Shown: in pieces, positions 16,548-24,672 of the stretch | Layout: every line of letters starts with the position of its first letter | Position numbering within the stretch: position 1 is the stretch's first letter | DNA from: Sphingomonas ginsenosidivorax | GTDB taxonomy: Bacteria > Pseudomonadota > Alphaproteobacteria > Sphingomonadales > Sphingomonadaceae | Reading direction: 5' to 3' | DNA: 64,000 nucleotides | Assembly (NCBI RefSeq): GCF_007995065.1 | Contig: NZ_VOQR01000001.1 | Span: 437,001-501,000 of the forward strand | Notes under the pieces: model-generated | Database searches by the model: none | Seen by the model: the letters and a program-made list of their open reading frames with translations, nothing else | Told to the model about the DNA's origin: nothing | Program-made: the position numbers and the translations under genes

Positions 16548-19253
16548 ATGGCAGAACGTATCGCGATCGTCGTCGTCGGCATGCATCGATCAGGCAGCTC
16601 GGCCATGGCGCGCTTGCTGTCATTGGCGGGCGCTACGCTCCCGAACGGACTGATGCACGCAGGAAACGGCAACGAAACCGGCCACTGGGAACCTCAGCGT
16701 GTAGCAGACTATAACGATGTCGTGCTCGCGGCCTTTGATGCGACATGGGACTCGCCGTTCGGACTGGGCGTAAACGCCACGCGTCGTGCTGCGCTGGCGC
16801 CGTTCGTGGAGGGCGCGCGTGCCATCATCCGCGAAGAGTATGGCGACGCTTCGCCCATCGTCCTGAAGGAGCCACGCATGTCGCTGGTCGCCGACCTCTG
16901 GACAGAGGCGCTAGAGGCCGAGGGATATTGCTGCAAGTTCGTAATCACCGTCCGTCCGCCAACGGAGGCAGCAGCATCGTTGCGCAAGCGAAACGGCTTC
17001 GCGCTCGACAAGGGACTGTTGCTGTGGGGCGCGTATGTAGCAAGCGCCGAGTTACTGACTCGCGCGCACGACCGGGTCTTTTGTCGCTACGACGACGTGC
17101 TCGTCCGGCCAGCGTCGGTACTCGACGATATCGAGGCGAAGCTACGGATCGAGTTGCCGCACCGGACGGCGCAGGCGCATGCCGCAATGGACGCATTCGT
17201 TCGCCCGGCGTTGAAGCACAACTATGCTATGACAATCCCGCCGATCCCGCCGCATCTTCGGCCGATCAGCGAGCTATCTGACTACATCTATGCGTCGATC
17301 GTCGGAGAGATCCCAAATATCGACGTAAGCCGCGATCTCCAGACCTGGTTTTCCGATCTCGATCAGACAATCACGCCGTTGATGTTAGGTATCGAGCAGC
17401 GCCTGCAGCACGAACAGGAGATGGCAGTCGCCGCCGCGAACGGCCGGGTAGAGGCGCACCGCCTCGAGGTCGATCGCGCGAATGCGCTTTATCATGGGCA
17501 GCTTGCCGATGTTGCGCGGCTGAACGCGCAGTTCGCAGAAATTGAAGCCCATCGTCGTGACGCCGAGCAGCGGTTGGCGGAGGTTGAGCAGGTCCGGCTG
17601 GCGACGCAGGCATGTCTTGATCAGCGGGAAGCGGAAATAGAGGCGCTCCACGGGTCGTTCGAAGGGACCAATCGTGTCGTGGCTGACCTTTCCGAGTCGT
17701 TAGAGCAACGCACGGCCGAACTCGCCGCCCTGAACACCGATTATAGTACGAAGATGGAGGAAATCGCGCTGCTGTCGGACGCCAACACCAATCTCGAACG
17801 CGCGTATGGCGAGGCCAATGCGGCGCTCACTGTACAGGTAGCCGAGAGCGCAAGGGTCGAAGGTGAGGCGGCTGCCGCACGCGCCGCCTGGCATGATCGC
17901 GAGACGGCGCTGGTCCAGCATGCGAGAGGTCTGGCCGACGCCAGTGAGCACGCCGCGCGCGAATATGCTGCCACACTAGCGCAGTTTGAACAGCGTTATA
18001 AGGAAGAGCGTACTGCACTGCTGACGGCGGCGCAGGCGCGCGAAGCGGAGTTGGAGGCTGCTCTGGCGGCGGAGGTGGTCACGGCGCAGGATACAGCCCG
18101 CCTTGCCGATGAGGCGATAGCAACGCTGCGCAACGCCCTTGCGCAGGCTCAGAATGACGCAATCGCCCGCACTACCGATCTGCAGCAACAAATATATGCC
18201 GCCAATGCGGCCAAGGCCGAAAGCGACGCAAAGTTCGCAGAAATTGAAATCCATCGTCGTGACGCCGAGCAGCGGTTGGCGGAGGTTGAGCAGGTGCGGC
18301 TGGCGACGCAGGCGTGTCTTGATCAGCGGGAAGCGGAAATAGCGGCGCTCCATGGGGCGTTCGATGCGACCGATCGCGTGGTGGCTGACCTCTCCAAGTC
18401 GCTAGAGCAACGAACGGCCGAACTCGCCGCGTTAAACGCCGATTATCATGCGAAGATGGGGGACATCGCGCTGCTGTCGGACGCCAACACCAAGCTCGAA
18501 CGCGAGTATGCCGAGGCCAATGCGGCGCTCGCTGCACAGGTAGCCGAGAGCGCAAGAGTCAAAGGGGAGGCGGCTGCCGCACGCGCCGACTGGCATGGTC
18601 GTGAGACGGCGCTGGTCCAGCATGCAGGCGGTCTGGCCGATGCCAGTGAGCACGCGGCGCGCGAATATGCTGCCACGCTAGCGCAGTTTGAACAGCGTCA
18701 CGAGGAAGAGCGTGCTGCGCTGCTGACTGCGACGCAGGCGCGCGAAGCCGAGTTGGAGGCTGCTCTGGCCACAGAGGTGGCAACGGCGCAGGATGCAGCC
18801 CGGCTTGCTGATGAGGCAATAGCAACGCTGCGCGACGCCCTTGTGCGGACTCAGTACGACGCAACCGCCCGCGCTACAGATCTGCAGCAACAAATAAACG
18901 CCGCACATGCGGCCAAGGCCGAAGACGACGCCTCCACGGCAGAGGAAATTGCGGCGCTGACCCGGCTGAATGACGACATGGCGGGCAGGCATGCGGAGGG
19001 GATGGCCATTATGGCCGGACAAGCGGATGAACGCGAGGCGACCATGCAGCAGCTTTTGAAAACCCGGGACCTGCTGCAGGCTGAGATCACGCAACGGGAC
19101 GCGGTCGAAGCGGAACTGAGGCATGCCGTCGCCGAACTGACCCAAGAGCTCGCGCAACGCGACGCGACGCTGGCAAGTCATGCCGCCCAGACCGAACAAC
19201 CGACAATTATCGATCGATTGAAGGCGGTCCTGAATGGATGGAAGGCGCCCTGA
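16548..19253 (+). CDS. Sulfotransferase fused to a long, internally duplicated coiled coil
   Basis: 901 residues. Residues 1-240 are a sulfotransferase-type domain: the phosphosulfate loop is VVVGMHRSGSSAMARLL at residues 8-24 and a 3'-phosphate region is likely in VLKEPRMSL near residue 105. From about residue 285 to 880 the protein is an almost unbroken alanine/glutamate-rich coiled coil. Residues about 329-562 and 563-796 are near-identical copies. The C-terminus (TIIDRLKAVLNGWKAP) may be an amphipathic membrane anchor. Context suggests it sulfates capsule, with the coiled coil measuring or scaffolding. No sulfate-activation genes are in the window. Sulfotransferase is clear; the substrate and ruler role are inferred. 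Confidence 0.75.
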   Translation: MAERIAIVVVGMHRSGSSAMARLLSLAGATLPNGLMHAGNGNETGHWEPQRVADYNDVVLAAFDATWDSPFGLGVNATRRAALAPFVEGARAIIREEYGDASPIVLKEPRMSLVADLWTEALEAEGYCCKFVITVRPPTEAAASLRKRNGFALDKGLLLWGAYVASAELLTRAHDRVFCRYDDVLVRPASVLDDIEAKLRIELPHRTAQAHAAMDAFVRPALKHNYAMTIPPIPPHLRPISELSDYIYASIVGEIPNIDVSRDLQTWFSDLDQTITPLMLGIEQRLQHEQEMAVAAANGRVEAHRLEVDRANALYHGQLADVARLNAQFAEIEAHRRDAEQRLAEVEQVRLATQACLDQREAEIEALHGSFEGTNRVVADLSESLEQRTAELAALNTDYSTKMEEIALLSDANTNLERAYGEANAALTVQVAESARVEGEAAAARAAWHDRETALVQHARGLADASEHAAREYAATLAQFEQRYKEERTALLTAAQAREAELEAALAAEVVTAQDTARLADEAIATLRNALAQAQNDAIARTTDLQQQIYAANAAKAESDAKFAEIEIHRRDAEQRLAEVEQVRLATQACLDQREAEIAALHGAFDATDRVVADLSKSLEQRTAELAALNADYHAKMGDIALLSDANTKLEREYAEANAALAAQVAESARVKGEAAAARADWHGRETALVQHAGGLADASEHAAREYAATLAQFEQRHEEERAALLTATQAREAELEAALATEVATAQDAARLADEAIATLRDALVRTQYDATARATDLQQQINAAHAAKAEDDASTAEEIAALTRLNDDMAGRHAEGMAIMAGQADEREATMQQLLKTRDLLQAEITQRDAVEAELRHAVAELTQELAQRDATLASHAAQTEQPTIIDRLKAVLNGWKAP
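17531..18934 (+). repeat. In-frame 702-bp tandem duplication
   Basis: Unit 1 is 17531-18232 and unit 2 is 18233-18934. Both begin with GTTCGCAGAAATTGAA and stay closely similar throughout. The period is exactly 702 bp, or 234 codons. The copies have many synonymous and some missense differences, so the duplication is not brand-new. It lies wholly in the coiled coil. Confidence 0.9.
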
Positions 19254-19347
19254 CACATGCAGTCGTCCCCTCGTATCCCAGGTCGATAGGAAAGCGCGGC
19301 GCATTGCCGGCCGACGCAGATAGCGGTAAACTGCGCGTGCCGCGCCG

Positions 19348-20358
19348 TTAAACTCGGAACAGGTTCAGGGCGAGTGATCGAGCATACCCTCGATACCAGT
19401 CGACGAACTTCGGTATCCCCGCGTCGATCGTCGTCGTCGGGGCGAAGCCCAGGTCGCGCTGGATCGCGGAGATGTCGGCATAGGTCGCGGGCACGTCGCC
19501 GTCCTGCATCGGCTGATAGTCGCGGATGGCCTCGCGGCCGCACGCCGCCTCGAGCACGTCTATCATCCGGCCGAGCTCCTCGGACCGGTGATTGCCGATA
19601 TTGTAGATCCGGTGCGGCGCGACGCTGCCGCCGGGTTTCGCGGTGCCGTCGTCCGCCGGCGGATGGTCGAGTGCCGCGATGACCCCCACGACGATGTCGT
19701 CGATATAGGTGAAATCGCGCTGCATCCGGCCGTGGTTGAACACCCTGATCGGCCGACCCTCTAGGATCGCCTGCGTGAACAGCCAGAGCGCCATGTCGGG
19801 CCGGCCCCATGGCCCGTACACCGTGAAGAAGCGCAGGCCGGTCTGCGGCAGGCGGTAGAGATGCGCATAGGTCTCGCTCATCAGCTCGTCCGCCTTCTTG
19901 GTGGCGGCATAGAGCGAGACGGGGTGGTCGGTGCGGTCCTCGACGCGGAACGGCAGCGTCTCGTTGCCGCCATAGACCGAGGAAGACGACGCGTAGACGA
20001 GATGCGCGACGCGGCGGGCCCGCGCGAGCTCGAGGATGTTGACGTGCCCGACCAGGTTCGACTGCACATAGGCGCGCGGGTTGTCGATCGAGTAGCGCAC
20101 GCCCGCCTGGGCTCCCAGATGGACGATGCGGTCGAAGTCCTCGCCGCCGATCGCGCTGTCGAGCGCGGCGTGATCCGCAAAATCGACCTGGTGGAACGCG
20201 AAGTCGCCGGCCAGCCGCGCGAGCCGGGCGCGCTTCAGATCGACCGCATAATAGTCGTTGAGGTTGTCGATACCGACCACCCGGTCGCCGCGCGCGAGCA
20301 GCGCCTGCGCGACATGCATGCCGATGAACCCGGCGACGCCGGTGACCAGGATCTTCAT
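19348..20358 (-). CDS. NAD-dependent UDP-glucuronate 4-epimerase-like protein
   Basis: 336 residues from ATG 20358. The Rossmann motif GVAGFIGMHVA is at residues 7-17. The catalytic triad is Ser in YASSSSVYG near residue 125 and YxxxK in YAATKK near residue 150. Opening and length match the CapI/LpsL UDP-glucuronate epimerase group, which makes UDP-galacturonate for capsule and LPS. The PVSLYAATKKADELM segment is also typical. It converges with the sulfotransferase gene. The upstream P450 gene stops at 20355, overlapping its start by 4 bases. Confidence 0.88.
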   Translation of the reverse strand: MKILVTGVAGFIGMHVAQALLARGDRVVGIDNLNDYYAVDLKRARLARLAGDFAFHQVDFADHAALDSAIGGEDFDRIVHLGAQAGVRYSIDNPRAYVQSNLVGHVNILELARARRVAHLVYASSSSVYGGNETLPFRVEDRTDHPVSLYAATKKADELMSETYAHLYRLPQTGLRFFTVYGPWGRPDMALWLFTQAILEGRPIRVFNHGRMQRDFTYIDDIVVGVIAALDHPPADDGTAKPGGSVAPHRIYNIGNHRSEELGRMIDVLEAACGREAIRDYQPMQDGDVPATYADISAIQRDLGFAPTTTIDAGIPKFVDWYRGYARSLALNLFRV

Positions 20359-21737
20359 GCGCGCCTCTTCTCGATCGGCGTGAGTTTCAGGAGCACGCCA
20401 TCCTTGGCGCGCAAGGTCAGCCGGCTGACCGGTTCGGGTACCTTGCCGGGGACCGTCTCGATCGTGAAGGTGCGGAGCAACCCGGCAATGGCGAGCTTCG
20501 CCTCCTGCACCGCAAACCCCGCACCGACGCAGATTCGCGGCCCCTTGCCGAACGGCAGATAGGCGTGGCGGCAGGCCGAGGCCTGGTCGGGATCGTCGAA
20601 CCGGTCGGGATCGAACCCGTGCGGCTCGGGAAAATTGTCGCGGTTGCGCTGGACCAGCCAGGGGGAAACGACGAGCATCGCGCCGGGTTCGAGGTGCTTG
20701 TCGCGCATCTGCACCGGGCACGTCACCTCGCGCGTAAGGAAGGCGAGCGGCGGGTAGAGCCGCAAGGTCTCGCGAAACACGTTGTTGATGCGGGTCATCG
20801 GGCGGAGGTGTTCGTAGGCGAGGGGGGCGCCCCCCGATGCGGTTTCGACCTCGTCGCGCAGCGCCGCCTGCAGCGCGGGGTCGCGGGCGATGAGGTAGAA
20901 GGCCCAGGTGACCGAACTCGCCGAGGTCTCGTGGCCGGCGAGGAAGATCGTCGCGACCTGCTCCATCACCTCCGCCTCGGTGAATGCCGCGCCGGTCTGC
21001 GGATGACGCGCGTCGATCAGCGACTGGACGATGTCGTGCCCGCGCTCGCCGCGCTCGTGCGTCGCTGCGTAGCGTGCGTGCACGATCGGCGCGAACACCG
21101 CATGGATCCGCCGCGCATCGGCCTCGGCGCGCCGCCGGAAGCCGAGCATCGGCAGCCCGTAGATGCGCAGCGTCGAGGCCCGCTGCGAATGCTTCTGGTA
21201 CGCGTGGAACGCATCGTAGATTTCGCGCGACCCCGCGGTGTCGAGCACCACCGAGAACAGCGTCCGATAGATGATGTCGGCGGCGAGATGCGTGATCAGC
21301 ACGTCGATCGGCACCGGCTTCGACAAGTCCATCGTGCGGATATGCGCGATCAGGTCGTCGACCGCGTCGGACATCATCGGGAACACGGTCTTGAGCGCGG
21401 TATGCCCGAACGCCGGGTTGACCATCTGGCGCTGGTCCTCCCAGTCCTGGCCGTTCGCGGAGAACACCGAATTGCCGATCAGCGGCAGCAGCAGGTCGCG
21501 CTGGAACTCGTGCTTCGGAAACTGCTTCCACTCGGTCTCCATGATCCGGCGTACCAGCGGCAGCTCGTTGGCGAGGTAGAAGTCGAGCGCGGGCGTGTGG
21601 ATCTCGCCCATCTTCATCGTGTAGCTGCGCTCGAACAGCACGTGGATCCACGAATTCCAGCCGCGCCAGAAGCGCAGCAGGAACGACGACTTGCTCGCAT
21701 GCGGCGCGGGGAAGGGGGGCGTGAAGCGGATACTCAC
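20355..21737 (-). CDS. Cytochrome P450
   Basis: 460 residues from GTG 21737, which overlaps the stop of the upstream gene as GTGA. The I-helix oxygen-binding motif is AGHETSASSVTW near residue 280, the K-helix ExxR is ETLR near residue 335, and the heme-thiolate loop is FGKGPRICVGAGFA near residue 400, with the axial cysteine. It needs an external ferredoxin/reductase, none of which is adjacent. The start region (SIRFTPPFPAPH) and length fit a soluble bacterial P450. Its coupling to a hydrolase-like membrane protein and a sugar epimerase is unusual; a fatty-acyl or lipid substrate is a guess. Confidence 0.92.
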   Translation of the reverse strand: MSIRFTPPFPAPHASKSSFLLRFWRGWNSWIHVLFERSYTMKMGEIHTPALDFYLANELPLVRRIMETEWKQFPKHEFQRDLLLPLIGNSVFSANGQDWEDQRQMVNPAFGHTALKTVFPMMSDAVDDLIAHIRTMDLSKPVPIDVLITHLAADIIYRTLFSVVLDTAGSREIYDAFHAYQKHSQRASTLRIYGLPMLGFRRRAEADARRIHAVFAPIVHARYAATHERGERGHDIVQSLIDARHPQTGAAFTEAEVMEQVATIFLAGHETSASSVTWAFYLIARDPALQAALRDEVETASGGAPLAYEHLRPMTRINNVFRETLRLYPPLAFLTREVTCPVQMRDKHLEPGAMLVVSPWLVQRNRDNFPEPHGFDPDRFDDPDQASACRHAYLPFGKGPRICVGAGFAVQEAKLAIAGLLRTFTIETVPGKVPEPVSRLTLRAKDGVLLKLTPIEKRRA

Positions 21738-22858
21738 GGGATGTCCCTGAACGCGGCGACCGCGGCGGCGATCGGGCGGCGGCTGGCGGTGACGCTCGGC
21801 AGGTCGATCGGGCTCACCCGGTCGCCGACGCGCAGATAGTCGAAGTGGATCTCGTACTTGCTCGCGAACCCCGTCTTGTAGTTCGCCGCGTCGTAGAAGC
21901 GGTAGAAGCGTGGGTTGAGCAGGTCCATGCGCGGCTTCGGATCCATGGCGACGGTGACCATCGGGTTGACGCCGTGGAACGCGGCCCCGTCGGGCGGTGA
22001 GCCGACATCGACCCAGTGGAAGTCGCGTGCCGCAATGTTCGCCAGTCGCCGGCGAAAGGTCGTCGCATCGCGGCGCCCGGCAACGAGCGGGATCGAATGC
22101 CCATAGGTCAGCACCGCGAACTGCGCGGGCAGCGTGCCGCCGCGACGTTCGAACAACCGGTCGAGCGCCAGCATCGCGATGATCGAGCCGTTGCTGTGCG
22201 AGACGAGCAGGATCTCGTCCTCGTCGCCGTCGATGCCCGCGTCCATCGCGTCGGCGAACGCGTCGAGCCTGGCCTGCAGTTCGGGCGTGCCTTCGCCGGT
22301 GCACAGCTCGCTGTTGAAGATGAAGAACCGCATCAGCCACGGCACGCGGATCAACCCGAGGATCGGGATCGCCGCGGCGATCCCGATCGCGAGGCCGCCG
22401 AGCAGCGCGATCCACCAGCTGAGCCAGATCGACCCGATCAGGGCCAGCGGCACCGCGATGAGCAACGGGATCACCACCGCCAGGATCGGCGGGTAGAACA
22501 TCGTCACCAGCGGGCCGTTGGGCAGCGCGCGGGCCCATTTGAAATCCAGGTGCCGGATATGCGCGAGGTACGTCCGCGCGCCGCGGGTGACCAGCTGCAA
22601 CGGGTTCTTGATCCACGCCTGCTGGACGATGTCCTCCCAGCGGAGGAAGGTATAGTCCGTCGTCACGTCCTGCGTCGCGTTGCGCACGCTCCAGTCGCTG
22701 CGGATCGTCGACGCCTTTTGCCGCGGCGACACGCTCACGTCCTCGCCGGTCTTGGCCGCGTACCGCGCGACCTGCTCCTTCAACAGATGGTAGTAGAACC
22801 GCACGCCGCGCGGATCGAACCCGCCGATGTAGAAGATTCTGCGCTTGAATTCGGTCAT
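21734..22858 (-). CDS. Membrane protein with serine-hydrolase-like motif
   Basis: 374 residues. Two or more hydrophobic segments at about residues 125-145 and 150-175 anchor it in the membrane. A lipase-like nucleophile elbow, LLVSHSNGSIIA, lies near residue 240, and a possible catalytic histidine is in AAFHGVNP near residue 315. The N-terminus FKRRIFYIGGFDPRGVRFYYHLL recurs in proteobacterial hypothetical proteins of this shape. No family name is certain. It is the first gene of a leftward operon with the P450 and the epimerase, divergent from the small phospholipase-like gene 21 bp away. Confidence 0.6.
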   Translation of the reverse strand: MTEFKRRIFYIGGFDPRGVRFYYHLLKEQVARYAAKTGEDVSVSPRQKASTIRSDWSVRNATQDVTTDYTFLRWEDIVQQAWIKNPLQLVTRGARTYLAHIRHLDFKWARALPNGPLVTMFYPPILAVVIPLLIAVPLALIGSIWLSWWIALLGGLAIGIAAAIPILGLIRVPWLMRFFIFNSELCTGEGTPELQARLDAFADAMDAGIDGDEDEILLVSHSNGSIIAMLALDRLFERRGGTLPAQFAVLTYGHSIPLVAGRRDATTFRRRLANIAARDFHWVDVGSPPDGAAFHGVNPMVTVAMDPKPRMDLLNPRFYRFYDAANYKTGFASKYEIHFDYLRVGDRVSPIDLPSVTASRRPIAAAVAAFRDIP

Positions 22859-22879
22859 GCCCGCGGCCTATCGAACCTG

Positions 22880-23170
22880 ATGGCCGAGCGCGAGCGCGAT
22901 TATTGCTACTTTCTGGACCACCGGAAATTCAATCGCAACATCGGCTGCAGGCTGCATGACAACGCCTATGGCATCAACGGCGGCGGCGGCGAGCGCGAGC
23001 GACGGGCGGCCGACATGGCGCTGTTCCGCCACATGCGGGCGCAGCGCGATCCGATGGCGGTCCTGACGCTGGTCGGCTGCACGCTCTATGGCTGGTTCTT
23101 CTTCAACTACACCGGGCGCTGGCTCTGGCGCGGACAGCTCGTCCGCCGTTTCTTAAAGGCGCAACAATGA
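22880..23170 (+). CDS. Small phospholipase-A2-like membrane protein
   Basis: 96 residues. CRLHDNAYGI at residues about 23-32 matches the phospholipase A2 active-site pattern CxxHDxxY. RRAADMALFRHM at about 41-52 can supply the second aspartate found in short PLA2-like domains. A single hydrophobic segment (about 62-80) follows, then a basic tail. A catalytic role is inferred from this motif alone, and no calcium loop is obvious. The stop overlaps kdsA by ATGA, so it is probably co-translated with Kdo synthesis. No ATG or good ribosome site lies further upstream because the divergent gene is only 21 bp away. Confidence 0.55.
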   Translation: MAERERDYCYFLDHRKFNRNIGCRLHDNAYGINGGGGERERRAADMALFRHMRAQRDPMAVLTLVGCTLYGWFFFNYTGRWLWRGQLVRRFLKAQQ

Positions 23171-23997
23171 CGACCGATGCTAAAGGCATAACCGTGCGCG
23201 ACGTGACCTTCGGCAACGCGCTGCCGTTCGTGTTCGTCGGCGGGCCGTGCCAGATCGAGAGCCGCGACCATGCGCTGATGATCGCGACCCGCCTTGCCGC
23301 CGATGCGCGCGCTGCCGGCGTCCCGTTCGTTTTCAAGGGCTCCTACGACAAGGCGAACCGCACCTCGATCGCCGGGCAGCGTGGGATCGGCATGGACGAG
23401 GGACTGCGCGTGCTCGAGGACGTCCGCGAGGCACTGGGCTGCCCGGTGCTGACCGACGTCCATGCGGTCGACCAGGTCTCCGCGGTGGCACAAGCGGTCG
23501 ACATCATCCAGATCCCGGCGTTTCTCAGCCGCCAGACCGACCTGCTGCTCGCCGCCGGCGCCAGCGGCAAGGTCGTCAACGTCAAGAAGGGCCAGTTCCT
23601 GGCACCCTGGGATATGGCGGCGGTGGCAGCGAAGATCGCGTCGACCGGCAACGACCAGATCATCCTGTGCGACCGCGGCGCGAGCTTCGGGTACAACACG
23701 CTCGTCTCCGACATGCGCGCGCTGCCGATCATGGCGGCGACCGGCTACCCAGTGATGTACGATGCGACGCATTCGGTGCAGGCGCCCGGCGCGGGCGGCC
23801 AGTCGTCGGGTGGCGACCGGACGTTCGCGCCGCTGCTGGCACGCGCAGCGGTGGCCGTGGGTGTCGCGGCGGTGTTCGCGGAGGCGCATGACGACCCAGA
23901 CAACGCGCCCTCGGACGGCCCGATCATGCTCCCGCTCGACTGGATCGCGCCGTTGCTGGCGAAGCTGGTCGCGATCGACGCCGTGGCGAAGGGGTAG
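23167..23997 (+). CDS. kdsA: 3-deoxy-8-phosphooctulonate (Kdo-8-P) synthase
   Basis: 276 residues, standard length. Family signatures are GGPCQIESRDHAL near residue 19, FKGSYDKANRTSI near residue 57, LTDVH near residue 98 and VMYDATHSVQAPG near residue 197. It condenses phosphoenolpyruvate with arabinose-5-phosphate in the cytosol to give Kdo-8-phosphate. It overlaps the small PLA2-like gene upstream. With kdsB and kdsD nearby on the other strand, and KpsC/KpsS, it probably feeds the poly-Kdo linker of the capsule. Confidence 0.95.
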   Translation: MTTDAKGITVRDVTFGNALPFVFVGGPCQIESRDHALMIATRLAADARAAGVPFVFKGSYDKANRTSIAGQRGIGMDEGLRVLEDVREALGCPVLTDVHAVDQVSAVAQAVDIIQIPAFLSRQTDLLLAAGASGKVVNVKKGQFLAPWDMAAVAAKIASTGNDQIILCDRGASFGYNTLVSDMRALPIMAATGYPVMYDATHSVQAPGAGGQSSGGDRTFAPLLARAAVAVGVAAVFAEAHDDPDNAPSDGPIMLPLDWIAPLLAKLVAIDAVAKG

Positions 23998-24011
23998 GGC
24001 TGACCACCCGC

Positions 24012-24054
24012 GTCATCCCGGACGGGGTCCGGGGTCCAACGTGCCGCAAACCAG
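24012..24054. repeat. Partial copy of the REP-like palindrome
   Basis: The sequence after kdsA matches the left arm of the element at 2188-2229, including the tail gtgccgcaaacc. Its own stem is CCCGGAC...GTCCGGG. No inverted second arm of good quality is present. It lies between the converging kdsA and phosphatase genes, where it may also act as a terminator-like hairpin. Confidence 0.6.
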
Positions 24055-24096
24055 TACGTTGGGAGTATGCCGCACCACGTCCGGCGAGACCGAGGG

Positions 24097-24672
24097 TTAC
24101 GGCCGCACATCCCAGGCGACGATCCGCGGCGGCGCGTCCGCGGAAATCGCCACCTCGCCGTACGATCCGGTCCGCAGCCGACCCGCACCCGGTGCCGCGA
24201 ACCGCGCCGCACCGTTGCTCGTGACGACCAGAACCGTGCCGCCCATCTCTGCCGCGTCGCCGAACCACATTGCCCATGCGGCCCGCCGCTGCACCGCATC
24301 GACGCGCCAGTCGACGGGCGGCGTCGCATCCCGCTCCCACGCCGCGAGCGCCTCCGCCCCGACCCGCGCGCGCACTTCGTCTTCAGTGCGTCCCTCGTCG
24401 GGGCCGTGATCGATCTCGACCAGCCAGTCCGCCGCCGTGACCGGGCAGGGGGCGCCGTCCAGCACGAGTGCCGCGGTCAGCCGCGTGCGCAGCAACGGGC
24501 TCGTCAGGCATCGCTCGAACACCAGCCCGCGCGTCCGGAAATGCGCGCCCAGCGCGGTGGCCTGGGCGCGACCCGATGCGACCAGCGGCAGGTCGGTGCG
24601 CGCACCGATCCGCCGCGGCGGCTCGTCCGGCTCGAACGTGTTGCCATGCCGCGCGATGATGATCCGGCACAT
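24097..24672 (-). CDS. Histidine phosphatase (phosphoglycerate-mutase-like)
   Basis: 191 residues from ATG 24672, inside the kdsB stop (TGATG); a GTG one codon upstream is possible. The catalytic RHG is in IIARHGNT near residue 8. A second-site arginine is in TSPLLRTRLTA near residue 60, the acid is in EIDHGPDEG near residue 87, and the second histidine position reads VVTSNGAA instead of the usual SHG. It removes phosphate from an unknown small molecule. Because it is coupled to kdsB and no HAD-type KdsC is visible, it may dephosphorylate Kdo-8-phosphate; that is a hypothesis, weakened by the changed second motif. Confidence 0.8.
   Translation of the reverse strand: MCRIIIARHGNTFEPDEPPRRIGARTDLPLVASGRAQATALGAHFRTRGLVFERCLTSPLLRTRLTAALVLDGAPCPVTAADWLVEIDHGPDEGRTEDEVRARVGAEALAAWERDATPPVDWRVDAVQRRAAWAMWFGDAAEMGGTVLVVTSNGAARFAAPGAGRLRTGSYGEVAISADAPPRIVAWDVRP

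Noticed and set aside
20821..20836. Perfect palindrome GGGGGGCGCCCCCC
   Set aside because: It lies inside the P450 coding sequence and is explained by glycine/alanine codons in a GC-rich gene; no paired or repeated copy was seen.
19348..22616. Apparent fusions of the epimerase with P450 antisense-frame sequence, and of the P450 with hydrolase-frame sequence
   Set aside because: The fusions arise because the 4-base gene overlaps leave frames open. Separate starts at ATG 20358 and GTG 21737 give normal-length family members.
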